Assembly (NCBI GenBank): GCA_016946835.1
Contig: JACVTC010000025.1
Location: forward strand, 1,024,501 to 1,088,500
Source of the DNA: Neocallimastix lanati (nom. inval.)
Lineage: Eukaryota > Neocallimastigomycota > Neocallimastigomycetes > Neocallimastigales > Neocallimastigaceae
Direction: 5' to 3'
Length of the DNA stretch: 64,000 nucleotides
This document shows positions 1 to 13,531 of the stretch, piece after piece. Numbering within the stretch: the first letter of the stretch is position 1; each line of letters opens with the position of its first letter. The notes below the pieces were generated by a model. It searched no databases and was not told the origin of the DNA. It worked only from the letters and a program-made list of their open reading frames with translations. The translations under genes and the position numbers were made by a program.

Positions 1-1026
1 ATTTTTTTATTATAAAACTTCTTTTTTTTTTTTTTTATAGATTATTTATATTTTTAAATGTTAATTTAAAATTTGATACTTCATGAATTATAATAAATAG
101 TTATTATAATAAATAGTTATTATGAAATACTTTTTATTTTTAAAAATTAAAATATTTTATTATATTCATTTATTTTTTATAATATTTAATTTTTATAATG
201 GAATGAAATTTTTTCATCCCTTTATTATATAAAATTTATAATATTTATATATTTATATTTTTTTAACTATTTACTTATTTATTTATATATACTTATAAAA
301 CAAATTTAATATTTTTTAAAAAAAAAAAAGAATTAAATACTCTATATATATATATATATATATATTAAAATCTAGAGTATTGAATAATCATATATATATA
401 TTTTTGTAAAAAGATAAATATATATATATATATTTTTATTCTTATTCTATAATATTTATTAAAAAATCTCTCCTTTTAAACATTATAAATATTCATTTCC
501 TAGTGTGTATACAATTTATAATATTATAAAAGGTGATTTCATTTTTTTAAATATTTAATATTAAAATTTCTTTTAGTAAAAAAAAAATTTTAATATTTTT
601 CTATATATTTATTTTCATCATATTAATAATAAATATAATAAAAATTTTTAAAAGTTGTATTAATATATATTGGATAGTTTATGTGATATTCAGTTATATT
701 ATTAAATCTATTTTTTTTTTTTATTTTTGTATTAATTATATTAATTTAATTATTATTATTATTATTATTATTTTTTTTAAAATGACTATATTGGATAGTT
801 TATGTGATATTCATTTATATTATTAAATCGATTTTTTTTTCTTTTTGTATTAATTATATTAATTTAATTACTTTTTTTTTAAAATGACTTCTATTTTAAA
901 TTTTAAATTTGCATTTTATGATATTATTAAATAATAAAATATATATATACTTTTTTTTTTTTTTTGTGGTGTGTGTGTAATAAAAAATAATATTCATTAA
1001 CATTAAAAAGTTATATGTCATTATAA
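1..1026. other. AT-rich intergenic DNA with a 120-bp tandem duplication
   Basis: No gene is visible. The stretch is almost only A and T with poly-T, TA and ATT runs. The block beginning TATTGGATAGTTTATGTGAT at 668 recurs at 788, so about 120 bp is duplicated in tandem with a few substitutions. The 3' end of the minus-strand membrane-protein gene lies just to the right. Confidence 0.7.
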
Positions 1027-2241
1027 CTAATAATGATAACCAAATGTTTTAGAATAAGCATTTACTTCCATTTGAGATGAGGCTTTGGTATTAGTGTCAA
1101 ATAAAAATGCAGCTTGATTTGTAGGTAAATTAGTATAATTTTTAACAATTGGGGCATCTGTTTTGGCTTTTTCTAAGGCTTGTAAATTGGCTTTATATTG
1201 GGGTACATTATTTCTACTGTTGTTTGTATTTATATTGGTCATATCGATACTGTAACTGGAGTTAAGGGACTTATTATTAATTTTATTATTTAACTCAAGA
1301 TTCTTGTAGGATTTGTATCCAGTAGAATTGCTATTAACCACATAGTTCTTGGAATTATTATTGCTACTTCTTGATTCATTAATAGAAGTCACATTGGCAC
1401 CATACTTAAAGAGGAAGGCATCAATGGCTAAAATTAAGACAAAGGAACTTTTGAAGCAATATAAGGGAATCGTTAAACTTTTAAGAATAGGTGAACTATT
1501 TAAGGTAATAGCATTGATAATACTCAATACGGAAAGTAAGGTACTGACAATATCAACACCAACTAAAATAGTGTAACTGGAATGCTTAATGTAGTCGTTA
1601 AGATTTGAAATTGCTCTAAGATTATTTTGTCTAACGAAGTAGAGAATAGAAAAAGTACAAATGAGATCAGCTACGGCCATTACCCCAAAAGCATAGCCAT
1701 GATAAGTTTGAATTTCAAAATCTTGTAAATAACCTTTCTTCATACGTCTATAACCAATTAAGAATCTGAATAAGACAAAGGGAATGAAGAGACCAATGAT
1801 TGTAAATCTTATTATCACCGCTAATTTACCTCTGGCAAAGGCTTTCATCTTAATCAAGTTTAAGTATGGAATGGCATACTCCGTAGTAATCCAGAATATT
1901 TCATTGACTAAAAAGAATAAAAAGAAAACAGATTGATTTTCTGTTTTTAAACTATCCCTACATACATAGGATACGGTTATATTTTCAAAAATTGATCCTA
2001 ATAAACCCGCCGTTGAGGCATAAAATAAAACCTTCCAGTATACTCCCTTACCAACATTAAAATATAAAAGTGAAACTAATATAAATTGAATTAAAAAAGT
2101 ATAACGATAAGAATCCTTAAATTCTGTTAAGAAACCTTCTATAAATCCCCTTCCATCCTTTCCAAAACATGTATCATGTTCCAATAAAAATCTTGGAGCT
2201 TCATTTAATAATGTAGTAGAAGTAGTAGTAGTAGTATTCAT
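1027..2241 (-). CDS. seven-transmembrane protein, function unknown
   Basis: 404-aa intronless protein. Hydrophobic segments lie at about residues 46-63, 70-90, 104-126, 140-163, 182-203, 222-246 and 254-279, giving seven membrane spans. They follow a Thr-rich N-terminus (about 45 aa) and precede a hydrophilic Asn/Ser-rich C-terminal tail of about 125 aa. No cleavable signal peptide is obvious. The topology resembles G-protein-coupled receptors, but I see no diagnostic receptor-family motif such as DRY or NPxxY. GC content is clearly higher than the flanks, which supports a real gene. The ATG at 2241 is the first in frame after an A/T-only upstream region. Receptor function is inferred from topology only; a transporter-like or orphan membrane protein is equally possible. 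Confidence 0.75.
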   Translation of the reverse strand: MNTTTTTSTTLLNEAPRFLLEHDTCFGKDGRGFIEGFLTEFKDSYRYTFLIQFILVSLLYFNVGKGVYWKVLFYASTAGLLGSIFENITVSYVCRDSLKTENQSVFFLFFLVNEIFWITTEYAIPYLNLIKMKAFARGKLAVIIRFTIIGLFIPFVLFRFLIGYRRMKKGYLQDFEIQTYHGYAFGVMAVADLICTFSILYFVRQNNLRAISNLNDYIKHSSYTILVGVDIVSTLLSVLSIINAITLNSSPILKSLTIPLYCFKSSFVLILAIDAFLFKYGANVTSINESRSSNNNSKNYVVNSNSTGYKSYKNLELNNKINNKSLNSSYSIDMTNINTNNSRNNVPQYKANLQALEKAKTDAPIVKNYTNLPTNQAAFLFDTNTKASSQMEVNAYSKTFGYHY

Positions 2242-3158
2242 CTTAAATAAATATTATCTTTTAATAAAATAAAATAAAAAAAAAAAAAAAAAAAGAATTT
2301 GATTTTATAGGAATTTTTTTTATATTATATATATATACTTTATATATTGTTTCTAATTAATTTTATTCTATAATACTCTATAATATATTCTATAATTTAT
2401 TATTTTTGTATGATCCTATTATAAATAATTAAATATTATTTATATTATAAGATCATAGCACTTTTTTTTTTTTTTTTTTTTTCTATTTTATTTATACTTA
2501 AATAATTATTGAACTTACAATTAAGAAATTCAGAAAAAAAAAAAAAAAAAAAAAATTCTTTTTTTGCTTTATATATATATATATATATTTTTTTTTTTTT
2601 CATTAATAAATATAAATTAATTTTCTTAAATCTCATTGATTTTTTATATAAATATTAATGTTTAATAGTAAATAAAACGGAAATTATCTCTAATTCTTTT
2701 TTTTTTTTTATTATTGTGTAAAATTATATGAAATTATCCATTAATATATATCATTCTAGATAAATTACTATATTTTTTTTTTGTGCTAATTTAATAAATT
2801 AAATTCAATAGATAAACAAAAAAAAAAATAAATAAATAAATAAAATAAATAAATAAATAAATAAATAAAATAAAATAAAATAAAATAAAATAAATAAATA
2901 AATAAATAATTTAAATAAATTTATTTAATTTAAATTTTAATTAATTTTAATATATATTAATAATGTTTATTTACCCAGTTTTAAATTAATATAATTTTTT
3001 TTATGGCATATTATTAGTAATAAGTCAAAAAGCTATACTACTATTAATTGTTATTTATATTTATTAATATTTATTTAAAATATTTTTTTTATTATTTAAT
3101 TCTTATTATTTATTAATATTTATTATTATATTTTATTTGTATGTTACATTTATCCTTA

Positions 3159-3196
3159 ATGTAAACATAAATCTATAAATAGATTTATGTTTACAT
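3159..3196. repeat. perfect 16-bp inverted repeat
   Basis: Left arm ATGTAAACATAAATCT (3159-3174) and right arm AGATTTATGTTTACAT (3181-3196) are exact reverse complements around a 6-nt ATAAAT loop. No target-site duplication or coding link is seen. It could be a foldback remnant or an incidental cruciform. Confidence 0.8.
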
Positions 3197-3855
3197 GTCA
3201 TACCATAAATAATAAATTTATATAATCCACACATTTAATGTATAGATGATCATTTATTATTATAATAAAATAAGTTTTTTTTATTTTTTATTTTTTTTTA
3301 AATTAATATATTAAACGAGAATTATCAAAATTAATTTATTTTATTTATAATTTAGTAAGGTGCCATTGTTTTCAAGAAATAAAGAGAGTTACACTAATTT
3401 TTTTTTTTTTTTAATATTAAAGTAGCTTAAATTTTTGCCATGAAATTATATTTGAATATGGTATAAAACTATTATAAAAATACGGATCTTATATAATATT
3501 AAAAAAAAAAAATCTTATTTATTAATAAAAACAAAAAACAAAACAAAACAAAACAAAAAAAACAAAAAACAAAACATATATTTATAGATATTCTATAATA
3601 TATTATATTTTATAAAATATTAATAATAATTGTTAATTATTTTTATTATTATATATATAAATATTTTTTATTTTATAATTATAAACAAAATTTTTTTTTT
3701 AAACAAAGGAGAATATTTTGACTAATTTAAATTAAAATTAATTTAAAATATAAAATTATCATCTAAATATTTTAATAAAATAATAATAATAAAAAAAAAT
3801 TATAAGCAAATATTTATCAAAATTTTAATTAATGGAAAAAAAATTAATATTAAAA

Positions 3856-3903
<48 letters not shown>

Positions 3904-4693
3904 TATATTTTAAATATTGATATACAACAAAGATATTAAATAAAATTTTATAGATAAAATAAAATTTTGTGATTTAAATTTAAAACTTGTCTAGAAATTT
4001 AAATTGAAATTATAAAACAAAACAAAAAAAAAAAAAAATAATGAATAATAGAAAGAGTTAAAAGTTTCAAATGATGGAAATTCATTGATCTTAACTTTAA
4101 TAATAAAATAGAATTAAAAAAAAATTTTTTTGCTCTTTTATTATTATTATTTATTTATTTAATTACTCAAGGCTTAAGTGAAACTATTTTTATTTCTAAT
4201 TATTATTTTATTAATTAATATCAAAAAAAATTTTTTTTTGTTAAATTTTTTACATTTAATATTAAATAATAATAATTATTAATTTAATAGTAATATAAGA
4301 TATATTATTTAATAATAACTTTTTTGAACTCGTCAATATTATTATAATAGTAAAGGATAATTTTCATAAAAATAATAAAGAACAATCTTTTTTAAATAAT
4401 AATAATAATAATAGCAATTATGGAAAAAAAAATATATATATGAATTTATTTGCATAAAATTTAATATCTCATAAAACAAAATCATTATATTAATAATTAA
4501 TAAATAAATAAATATTAATGAAATAAAACAAAATATATTAAATTATTAATGTTATACAAAAAAAAAAAAAAAAACGGAAAAAAAATAAAAATACTAATAA
4601 TAAACTTACATAAATGAATAAAGTAAAAAATAATAAAATGATTTTTATTTTATTGTTATTTTATTTTTTATTTTATTTTTTATTTTATTTTAT

Positions 4694-4741
<48 letters not shown>

Positions 4742-5180
4742 TTTTTTTTCAAATTTAATAAATTATTTTATGCATAAATTTTGTTTCAAGAAAAATTAGT
4801 TATATATTTAAATTTTCATCAATTTATTAAATAATAAAAAATTTAATATTGATAATAAAATAAAATAAAATATAGATCTAATTTGCCCTAAAAAATTGTA
4901 CAAAAATGTTGGAAATGGCCAGAATTTTTTTTTAAACTTAATTTATTAAATTTAAATTAATATAAGCCGCAAAACTTTAAAATAAAATTAATAAAAAAAA
5001 AAAATAATAAAATAAAATAAATAATAAAATAAAATAAATAAAAAAAAAAAATAAATAAATAAATAAAAAATAAATTTATATTATCTTCTAAAGTAAAAAC
5101 TGATAACGCTTTATTAAATTTTAATATATATTTTATAATAAAAATTTATATTAAATCTAGAAATATTTTTGGGTGGAATC

Positions 5181-5239
<59 letters not shown>

Positions 5240-5454
5240 GTTTATCAGTTATAAGTATTATTAGTATTATTTTGTATAATAAATAATTAAGAGTATTCTT
5301 CTTTTAAATTGAAATTAAAAGAAAGATGTCAATCGTTCATATTATCTTTTAGAGTATAGATTAACGCAATGAAAAGTATTTATTAGTATAAAAGTTTTAG
5401 AAAAAATATTATGATATTAAATATAATAGAGAGAAAAAGAAAGATCCTATATTA

Positions 5455-5695
5455 GTTTAAGGTTCTCGGCTCTTCAACAGGCAGTGTAATGTAACTTTTA
5501 TTAAATTAAGGCCCCGAAGACCAAGTACCTTCGAAGTAGTAGTAGATACTAGGTCTATTTTTTTTTTTTTTTTGCAGGTTACTTTTTGAGTGAATCACAT
5601 AGAAATCATTTACACATCACCATCCGTTTTTCCCTATTAACTAAGTTTAAACATAGTACCTAACGAGAGTGGGTTATAATTCAATCTAAGGAAAA

Positions 5696-5700
<5 letters not shown>
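5455..5700. other. island of balanced base composition, unidentified
   Basis: About 245 bases with clearly more G and C than the surroundings (for example GGCCCCGAAGACCAAGTACC), interrupted by a poly-T tract. No open frame of useful length and no tRNA or rRNA fold was recognised on either strand. Most likely it is a relic of a transposable element or an ncRNA; I cannot identify it. Confidence 0.4.
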
Positions 5701-5731
<31 letters not shown>

Positions 5732-6289
5732 TGAGCATTAAAATAACAGCCTTATTAGCTATATTGAATATTAATACCATAATTATTAATATTTTGAATA
5801 ATTATCGACTGTTAGTATTATTTTTTTAAAATAAAATTAAAGAAAAAAAAAAGTATAAAAATAAAAAAAAAAAAAAAAAACATTCAATTCATATTATCTT
5901 TGGAATATAGATTAACAAGGATACAACATATTAGTTGTTATTAAAGTTTTAAAATAATTATAATAATAAACATTGAAGAACAGACTGACAAGATGAAAAG
6001 CAATAATTAACTATTTAAGTTTTAGAAAGATTATAATAATAAATAAAAAATTAAAATAATAAAAAAAAATATATATATTAATTTTAGATATATTTTCGAA
6101 TGAATTCTATTATTATTATTATTATTATTATTATTAGTGTTTGTATTAATACTATAACTATGATTAGTATTGGTAATAATATTAATAATTGTATTAATGA
6201 TGTATTTATGTTATTTATGTTATTTATGTTATAGTTTTACATTCTAATAATATATAATAATATTATATATTTTTAAAATTTACATTATA

Positions 6290-6321
<32 letters not shown>

Positions 6322-6896
6322 AAATATTTATTATAATTATTTTTATAATTATAAAATTTATTTATAAATATAAATATATATATTTTTTTTTATAATAAAT
6401 TAAGTTTTTAAAATTTAAACTATTAATTATTTATAATTAATTTTTTTTTTTTTTTATTTTAATCTATAAATAAAATAAAATTTATCACTTTTAATAATAT
6501 TTATATTAATATTAATATTAATATTTATATATATTTTTTTAATTATTAATAGTTATTTAATAAAATATATTAATAAAACAAAATAAAAATAAAGTTTTTA
6601 ATTGATCAAATCAATTTTTCAATATATATTTATTAATTTTTTTTTTTTTTTAGTATTTATCAATTTAACAATAATAGTGAAAATAATTATAATATATAGT
6701 CATAAAAAAAAAAAAAAAAAAAAAAAAAGGATATTTGTAAAAATTAAAATTCTAATACTAATTTATAATTATTATTTTTTTTTAATCTATTAATAAAGTA
6801 TTTTTATCACTTTAAAATATATATATATATATTTTTCCTTTTCTTTATACTCAGTTCTAGCTTTTTTTTTTAATTAATAATTATGAATAAAACGAA

Positions 6897-6928
<32 letters not shown>

Positions 6929-7369
6929 TTAAAAGTGTTGTTTATTTATTTATTATTTTTCAATATTTCTTTATTAAATTTTTAAAAAATGTTTTTTATT
7001 ATTTTATTTTAGCATTTATATATTTAATAATAGTAAAAATATAATAATATAATATAAAATAATTATTGGAAAAAGATAGTAACTTTTTTTTTTCTTTGAT
7101 TTATGTAAATATAATTTAATTTTATTATTATTTTTATTTTTATTTTTATCTTATTTTTTTTTTTTGATTAATTTATTAATAATACTGTAGAATAAGCAAC
7201 AAAAAAGAAATTTAATATTGTAAAATAAAAAAGTAATAAAAAAATTTATAAAAATAAAAAATTTTTTATTTATTAAATGTTCTTTATTGTTGCAAATAAT
7301 TAAAAACGAAAATTAAAATTTAAGATTGTGTAAAAACATAATCATTATGGACATAATTATTAGTTAGGA

Positions 7370-7626
7370 GATATTTTTAAACTTTTAAAGGTCCGGCTTT
7401 ACTAGCCTATCCTAAAGCTTAACCATTCCAGGCAAATGGAATTGTTTTCCACGAAATTTGTTCTCTATGTGGAGCTGAGAGAATTCATGGAAGTATTCCC
7501 ACATTGAATGAGGTATTTCATCACTTCTAAATTGTCCATAAATTGGATTCTACTCTTAAATCTTCATCAATCCTAGGCATGAAATGGTTTAGGCTCCTTA
7601 ATTCAGCTGAACCCTCATCTACATCG

Positions 7627-7658
<32 letters not shown>

Positions 7659-7680
7659 CCATATTACATAATTGAGGGCT
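7370..7680 (+). other. balanced-composition island, possible decayed coding relic
   Basis: About 300 bases much less AT-biased than the flanks. One plus-strand frame reads a short Cys-containing stretch (HEICSLCGAE) before a stop. The CxxC spacing recalls Zn knuckles at the C-terminus of fungal retroelements, but the matching His and Cys are not visible. It may be a transposon relic; the evidence is weak. Confidence 0.3.
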
Positions 7681-8304
7681 TCTTTTTTTTTTTTTTTTTT
7701 TTTCAGAATCTATTGATTTCTATTCTTCGTTAAAAATTTATTAATATATCAACAGTAACTTCTACAATACAAATAAATAGCGACAAAAAAAAAAAAAAAA
7801 AAAAAAAAAAAACTAATTTTTTATAATAACTCTAATTATGATACTAAATTTCTTTTTTCTAAATATTACTATGTATATTTCCTTTATTATTTTATTCATC
7901 AAAATTTAATATGCTTGTTATTATTGTAACCATATCACATTTTAATGTTTGATATAAGTAATTACTAATAAATAATTTGTTCATCGATTGAGTTTATATT
8001 TATTGATATAAATTAGGATGGTTTTGGTAAAGTTTTACAAACATTATAGAGATAAACATAAAATAATAATAATAATAAATAGTAGAAGAAAATAAAGTGT
8101 CAAATGTATTGATTTTTTTTTATAATCAATAATTATATTTAAAGTAATTAATTTTTCTTCATTAATAATTAAATAATATTTGTTCCTTTTTTTTTTTTTT
8201 TATACTTTATTATAATTAATAATAATTTAAAACTAAAAAATTAAGTTAATTTTAGTTTATTTTATTTTTATTAATTTTTTTCAATTTCATAAAAGTTTTA
8301 TTAT

Positions 8305-8338
<34 letters not shown>

Positions 8339-11300
8339 ACATTTTTCATCCACTATTCATTTGTTCATTTGAAGCATGATTATAATAGATAACATTTAGT
8401 AAAAACTAAAAAAAAAAACAATAAAAAAAAAAAAAAAAAACATTAATTGAACAAATTAATTATCTAAATTTCTATTTATATTAAAAGATAGATCATTGGT
8501 GGAAATTCATGGGAAAATAAATTATTTTTTTTTTTTTTTTTTGAATAATTAAAAACGCCCATAAGTTCAATTTTTAAGTATTGATTACTACAGCATAAAT
8601 AGAAATAAAAAAAAGTTACTTTTTTTTTTGTTTTTATTTTTTCGTATATATTTATTATTAAAACTCTTGATCTTTTGTTTTATTTTTTGATATTATATAA
8701 ATTAATTATCTCTATATATATTTTCTTTAACAATATTTTTATAATTCATATTCTGAAAATAGTAAATGATTAATATATATTTAAAATTTAGCATACTTTT
8801 GAAAAAAAAAAAAAAAAATTTTTATTATATCATTTTTTATTAAAAATTATTATTAGAAAGTATATATATATATTTACACATATTTATTTTTTACCAAAAC
8901 AAAAAATTAATATTATGATAATTTTAATTTTTTTAATTTCAATTATCTATTAATTAATTAATCATTAAAATAATCATAGTATTATATTATTATTTTTTAT
9001 TTTTTCTTTAATTTCAATTATCTATTAATTAATCATTAATCTTTCTAAAATTTATATAATAAAATAATCATAGTATTATATTTTTATTTTTTATTCTTAA
9101 GATAGGGTTTGTCCGACTACTCTTTTTTTTTTTTTTTGATTATAGGATCGTTTAGACCCTTATTCAGCTATCGAATACTCATTAGTAATCTGTATGTGAT
9201 TTTCCCAATACATAACATAATTAAGCAGCTTTTTAAAATAGTTATTAGCAAAACCTTTGTACAACTATTTTTAAATAATTCAATTTTTTTTTTTTTTTTT
9301 TTTCCTTTTTCTGTTTGTTTGTTTTTTTTTGCGTTTACTCTATTCAATTATTTTCTTTTTCTTTAGTAAAAAATGATTATTATTTTTTCTTTCAATTATT
9401 ATATCCATATATGTGTAAAGAATGTGAAAAGGGTTTGTATATATTAACATATACTATCAATAGTGTAATTTCATTCCAGTACATCTGGCTAATTATATAT
9501 GCATATATATATACATTTTTGATAAACGTAATTATAAGAAATTTATTAAAAACATACTATTTTTATATAAAAATTAAATAAGTATATATATATTACTACT
9601 TTGATTAAAAACAATTAACTATTCAATAAAGTTTAACTAGGATTAAAATTAATATTATGTATAAAAAATTTTATTCAATAAATTATGTAATAAAAATAAA
9701 TAATAAATAATAAATAATAAATAATAATAAATAATAAATGATAAATAATAAATAATAAATAATAAATAATTATAAATAATTAAATGAATAATAAATAAAT
9801 ATAAATAATAAATAATAAATAATAAATAATAAATAAATAATTATAAATAATAAATAATAATTAATAATTAATAAATAATAAATAAAAATAAATAATAATT
9901 AATAAAAAAGAATTTATAAATAAAAAAAAAAATATTATAAATTAAAATTTATTAGGAATATTCAATTCTTTTATATTTTCGTATCATAAATATATTTATA
10001 GTAATAATAAAATAAAAAAGAATTTTATACTTTCTGTATTAGAAATTATAATAGATAAAAAAATATTACATTATTTTTATTTATTAATAATCTTTTTCAT
10101 GATGGGTCGAAATGTTAGATAAAAATATATTGAAAGATGGCATATATATAGGTTAAAAAGAAAAAAAAGGTTAAGATTATTTTTATTATAATATATTTTA
10201 TGTTAACCTTAATCCTTTCATTATTAATGATTGATGATTAATCAATCAGAAATTTATATAATATAAAATTATTACAAATATATTACTCTACATTGGATTA
10301 TATGAATAGTTTCATTTTTTAATAAGCATTATTTTCATTTTTTTTTTTTAACTTTAATAATTTGAAAATAAGGATAAAATTTAGATGATAAAACTAATAA
10401 TAAAAGATTGCATGGTATAATAATAAAAAATAAAATTTTTATATTTTAATGTTATTATTTCTACATTTTGAATATTTTTAACAATCATTATCACTGGGAT
10501 AAATACGAAATGTGAAAATACGTTTAACAATACTATTGTTATTTACTATCATCAACTATTTTTATTTTAGTATTACAACCATTACTGTAGTTATAATTTC
10601 TAATAAATGTGGTATCTTTCACTTCAAATGTTAATAATAAATATATATATCGAATTATTAATATTTTATGATTACTATTATTTATTAATGATTTATAAAG
10701 AAACATTATTAACATCTATATTTATTTTAATATAAAAATAATTAATTGATAATAATTTATATATATATATATAAAAAAGAAATTTAATAATAATAAGATA
10801 AAAATTAAATTAGAAAAAAACAGAATATCTTTTTTATAATCTTTTTAAATATAATACAATAAAAAAAAAAAAAAAAAAAAAACGATTGAAAAACTTTTTT
10901 TTATTTAATGATATTTAATTAATAATATTAAATATAAATAAATAAAAAATATAAATAAATAAATAAATAAAATTTTTATATATAAATACGATAAAATAAA
11001 CATTTTTTATTAAGAAACTTTTTTTTTTTCTCCATTTTATGTTTTATTTTTAGTTACTTTTTATAAGTTAATTTTTAGTTAATGGAAAAAAGTTAATAAA
11101 TAAAATAAAAAAGGTTTTATAATTAACTGAAAATTATTAATGTAATTTTTCTTTAATTATAAAATATATATATATTATATATATAAATAAAAAAAAAATT
11201 ATAAAAAAGAAAAAAATATCTTTTAAAATTTGATTTTTTTTTTTTTTTTTATGTATATATATATATATATTTTAAATTTCGATTAATAATTAATAACCAA

Positions 11301-11485
11301 TAATATAAAAATAAATTTAAATAATATCAATAGTAATTAAAAAATAGTAAAAGAAATTTATTTTCGAAAGAAAATTGTAAAATAAGAATTAAAAAAAAAA
11401 AAAAAAAGAAAAAAAAAAAAATTAAAAAGAGATATAATTGAAAAATAAAAGAATAAAATATTTAAAATTGAAATAAAAGTACTAA

Positions 11486-11542
<57 letters not shown>

Positions 11543-11885
11543 TCACCCAATTTTGATAATAAAAAAAAAATATTAGAAATAAGTAATTATGAAAGATACT
11601 CTTAACCTATATTCAAATTAAAAGATTATACATATATAAAAGCAAATAATATATTTTTATAGATATTAAATTAAATTTAAATATAATAATATTATTTCTG
11701 TATAATATTCAATATAATATTTTACAATATTTAAAAAAATTTTTTTTTTTGTAAAATAGGCAAATTCAAACAAAAGATATATATATATATAAATATATAC
11801 ATAAACATCCACATATATATCATTTTTCTTTAATATAATTTTTTTCTATTTTTTTTTTGTATATTAATATTAATATTAGTAAAAA

Positions 11886-13500
11886 ATGTTAAACCAATTG
11901 GTTATAAAGAATAAGGTTACGTTAGTTCACAGACAACTTACTAATGTTTTACTTTTAAAAAGAAATAATACCATTAATAATAGAATTATTACTCCAAGGT
12001 TACAACTTAGAAACTTTACAGATGACTCTGAAGGTAATGAAAAAGATAAAATTCAAGAAAGAGTAAAGGAAGAAGAAGAAGAACTCACTAAGAAATATGA
12101 ACCAGCCTTTGACGAAGATTTAGATAATCCAAAACCATTACCTATTTTCGAAAATGTTAAAAAAGAAGCTGAAACGGATAGAATTAGAAATCGTATTTAT
12201 GCTTTTCCAAATATTAGAGAAGATATGTTCAAAGGGGTTAAAAAAATTAAAATGAAGGAACTTTTATGTAAGTTTTTTTTAATATAATTTATTAACTATT
12301 GTTACATATATAAAATATATTTTATTCTTATTTATAATTATACATATAAAATAGTATATTTCTAAATAGTCATAAATTGAAATAACTATATGCAAAAATA
12401 TATATATATATATATAATATATATATAAATATACTTAAATTATGTATATTCATATGTATATTCTTAGATAATTAAAATTTATATTATAAAACTAATTATA
12501 TAATAATATATAATCGTGTATTTGTATTATTAATTAAATATTATTTATTTATTTATTTTAATTATTATTTATTATTTTCATTTTTTTTATATTATATATA
12601 TATGTATAATTATTATTTATTTGTAATTATAATTATTTTTATTTTTATTTTTTTATTTATTTTTTTTTTTTTTAAAATAATTATGATTTAAAATAAAGTA
12701 AATGAATTAGTGACTGAATCATTTACAGATAAAATTATAACACCAGAAAATAATACAACAAAACTTGAAGAATTACCTTATTTATATAATCAACATACTT
12801 TAAATGAAATTACATTAGTAGTAGGTGGTTTATTAGATGAATCCATCAAAAAACATGTAAAAAATATTCCTTCCCAAAGTTCAAGACTTTTATTATTTTC
12901 TTGTCCAATTAAAGGTTCTGAAATCTATTTAAAACATATTGCTAGTCATACAGCTAAACAATTAGGAGCCGACTTTTTAGAAGTATTTTTTTTTTTTTTA
13001 AATATTTATATTATAAAAATTATATTATTTAGATTTTATTTTACAATTAAATCTTGTTAATTTGATATTTACTTAAAAAAATATATTAATACATAAAATA
13101 TTTATAAAAATAATAAGAATTAATAATAAATGATGGTCATAATAGAAATAATAATATTAATATTAATGATACAATTTTATATATATATATATATATAAAT
13201 ATTATATAAATGTATGCTATATAATTAAATTAATATTAATTTATTAGATTACTCATGGAGATATATTCTATAGAATTAGTGGAAGTGTGATGAAGTCAAT
13301 GCCAAGTATTGAAACGGTGGAAATGGAGAGAAATAAAAATAATCCTGAAATGGATCATCAATCGAAATTTGGTAGAAAAGGTGATCCTTCTGCTTTTCCA
13401 AATGTTTTCTCTATGTTTGGTGGGGATAAGAGACACTATGAAAGAAGTAGTTCTACAAAGATTCCTTATCCAATATACAAGTAAATAATTAAAAAGAAAA

Positions 13501-13531
<31 letters not shown>

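Larger units (their letters stand above)
2242..11885. other. 9.6-kb gene-poor AT-rich region with microsatellites
   Basis: No convincing gene is seen. The short open frames here are made of poly-K, poly-F or poly-Y translated from homopolymers. Visible content includes poly-A/T tracts, (AAT)n at about 3857-3902, (ATT)n at about 5179-5240, AATAA-type repeats at about 9700-9900, and (AAT)n at about 11487-11540. A perfect hairpin (3159-3196) and two less AT-biased islands (5455-5700 and 7370-7680) are listed separately. Confidence 0.6.

Noticed and set aside
12710-13060. Separate 116-aa gene
   Set aside because: It is exon 2 of the AAA gene read through into intron 2; GT-AG borders and phases join it to exons 1 and 3.
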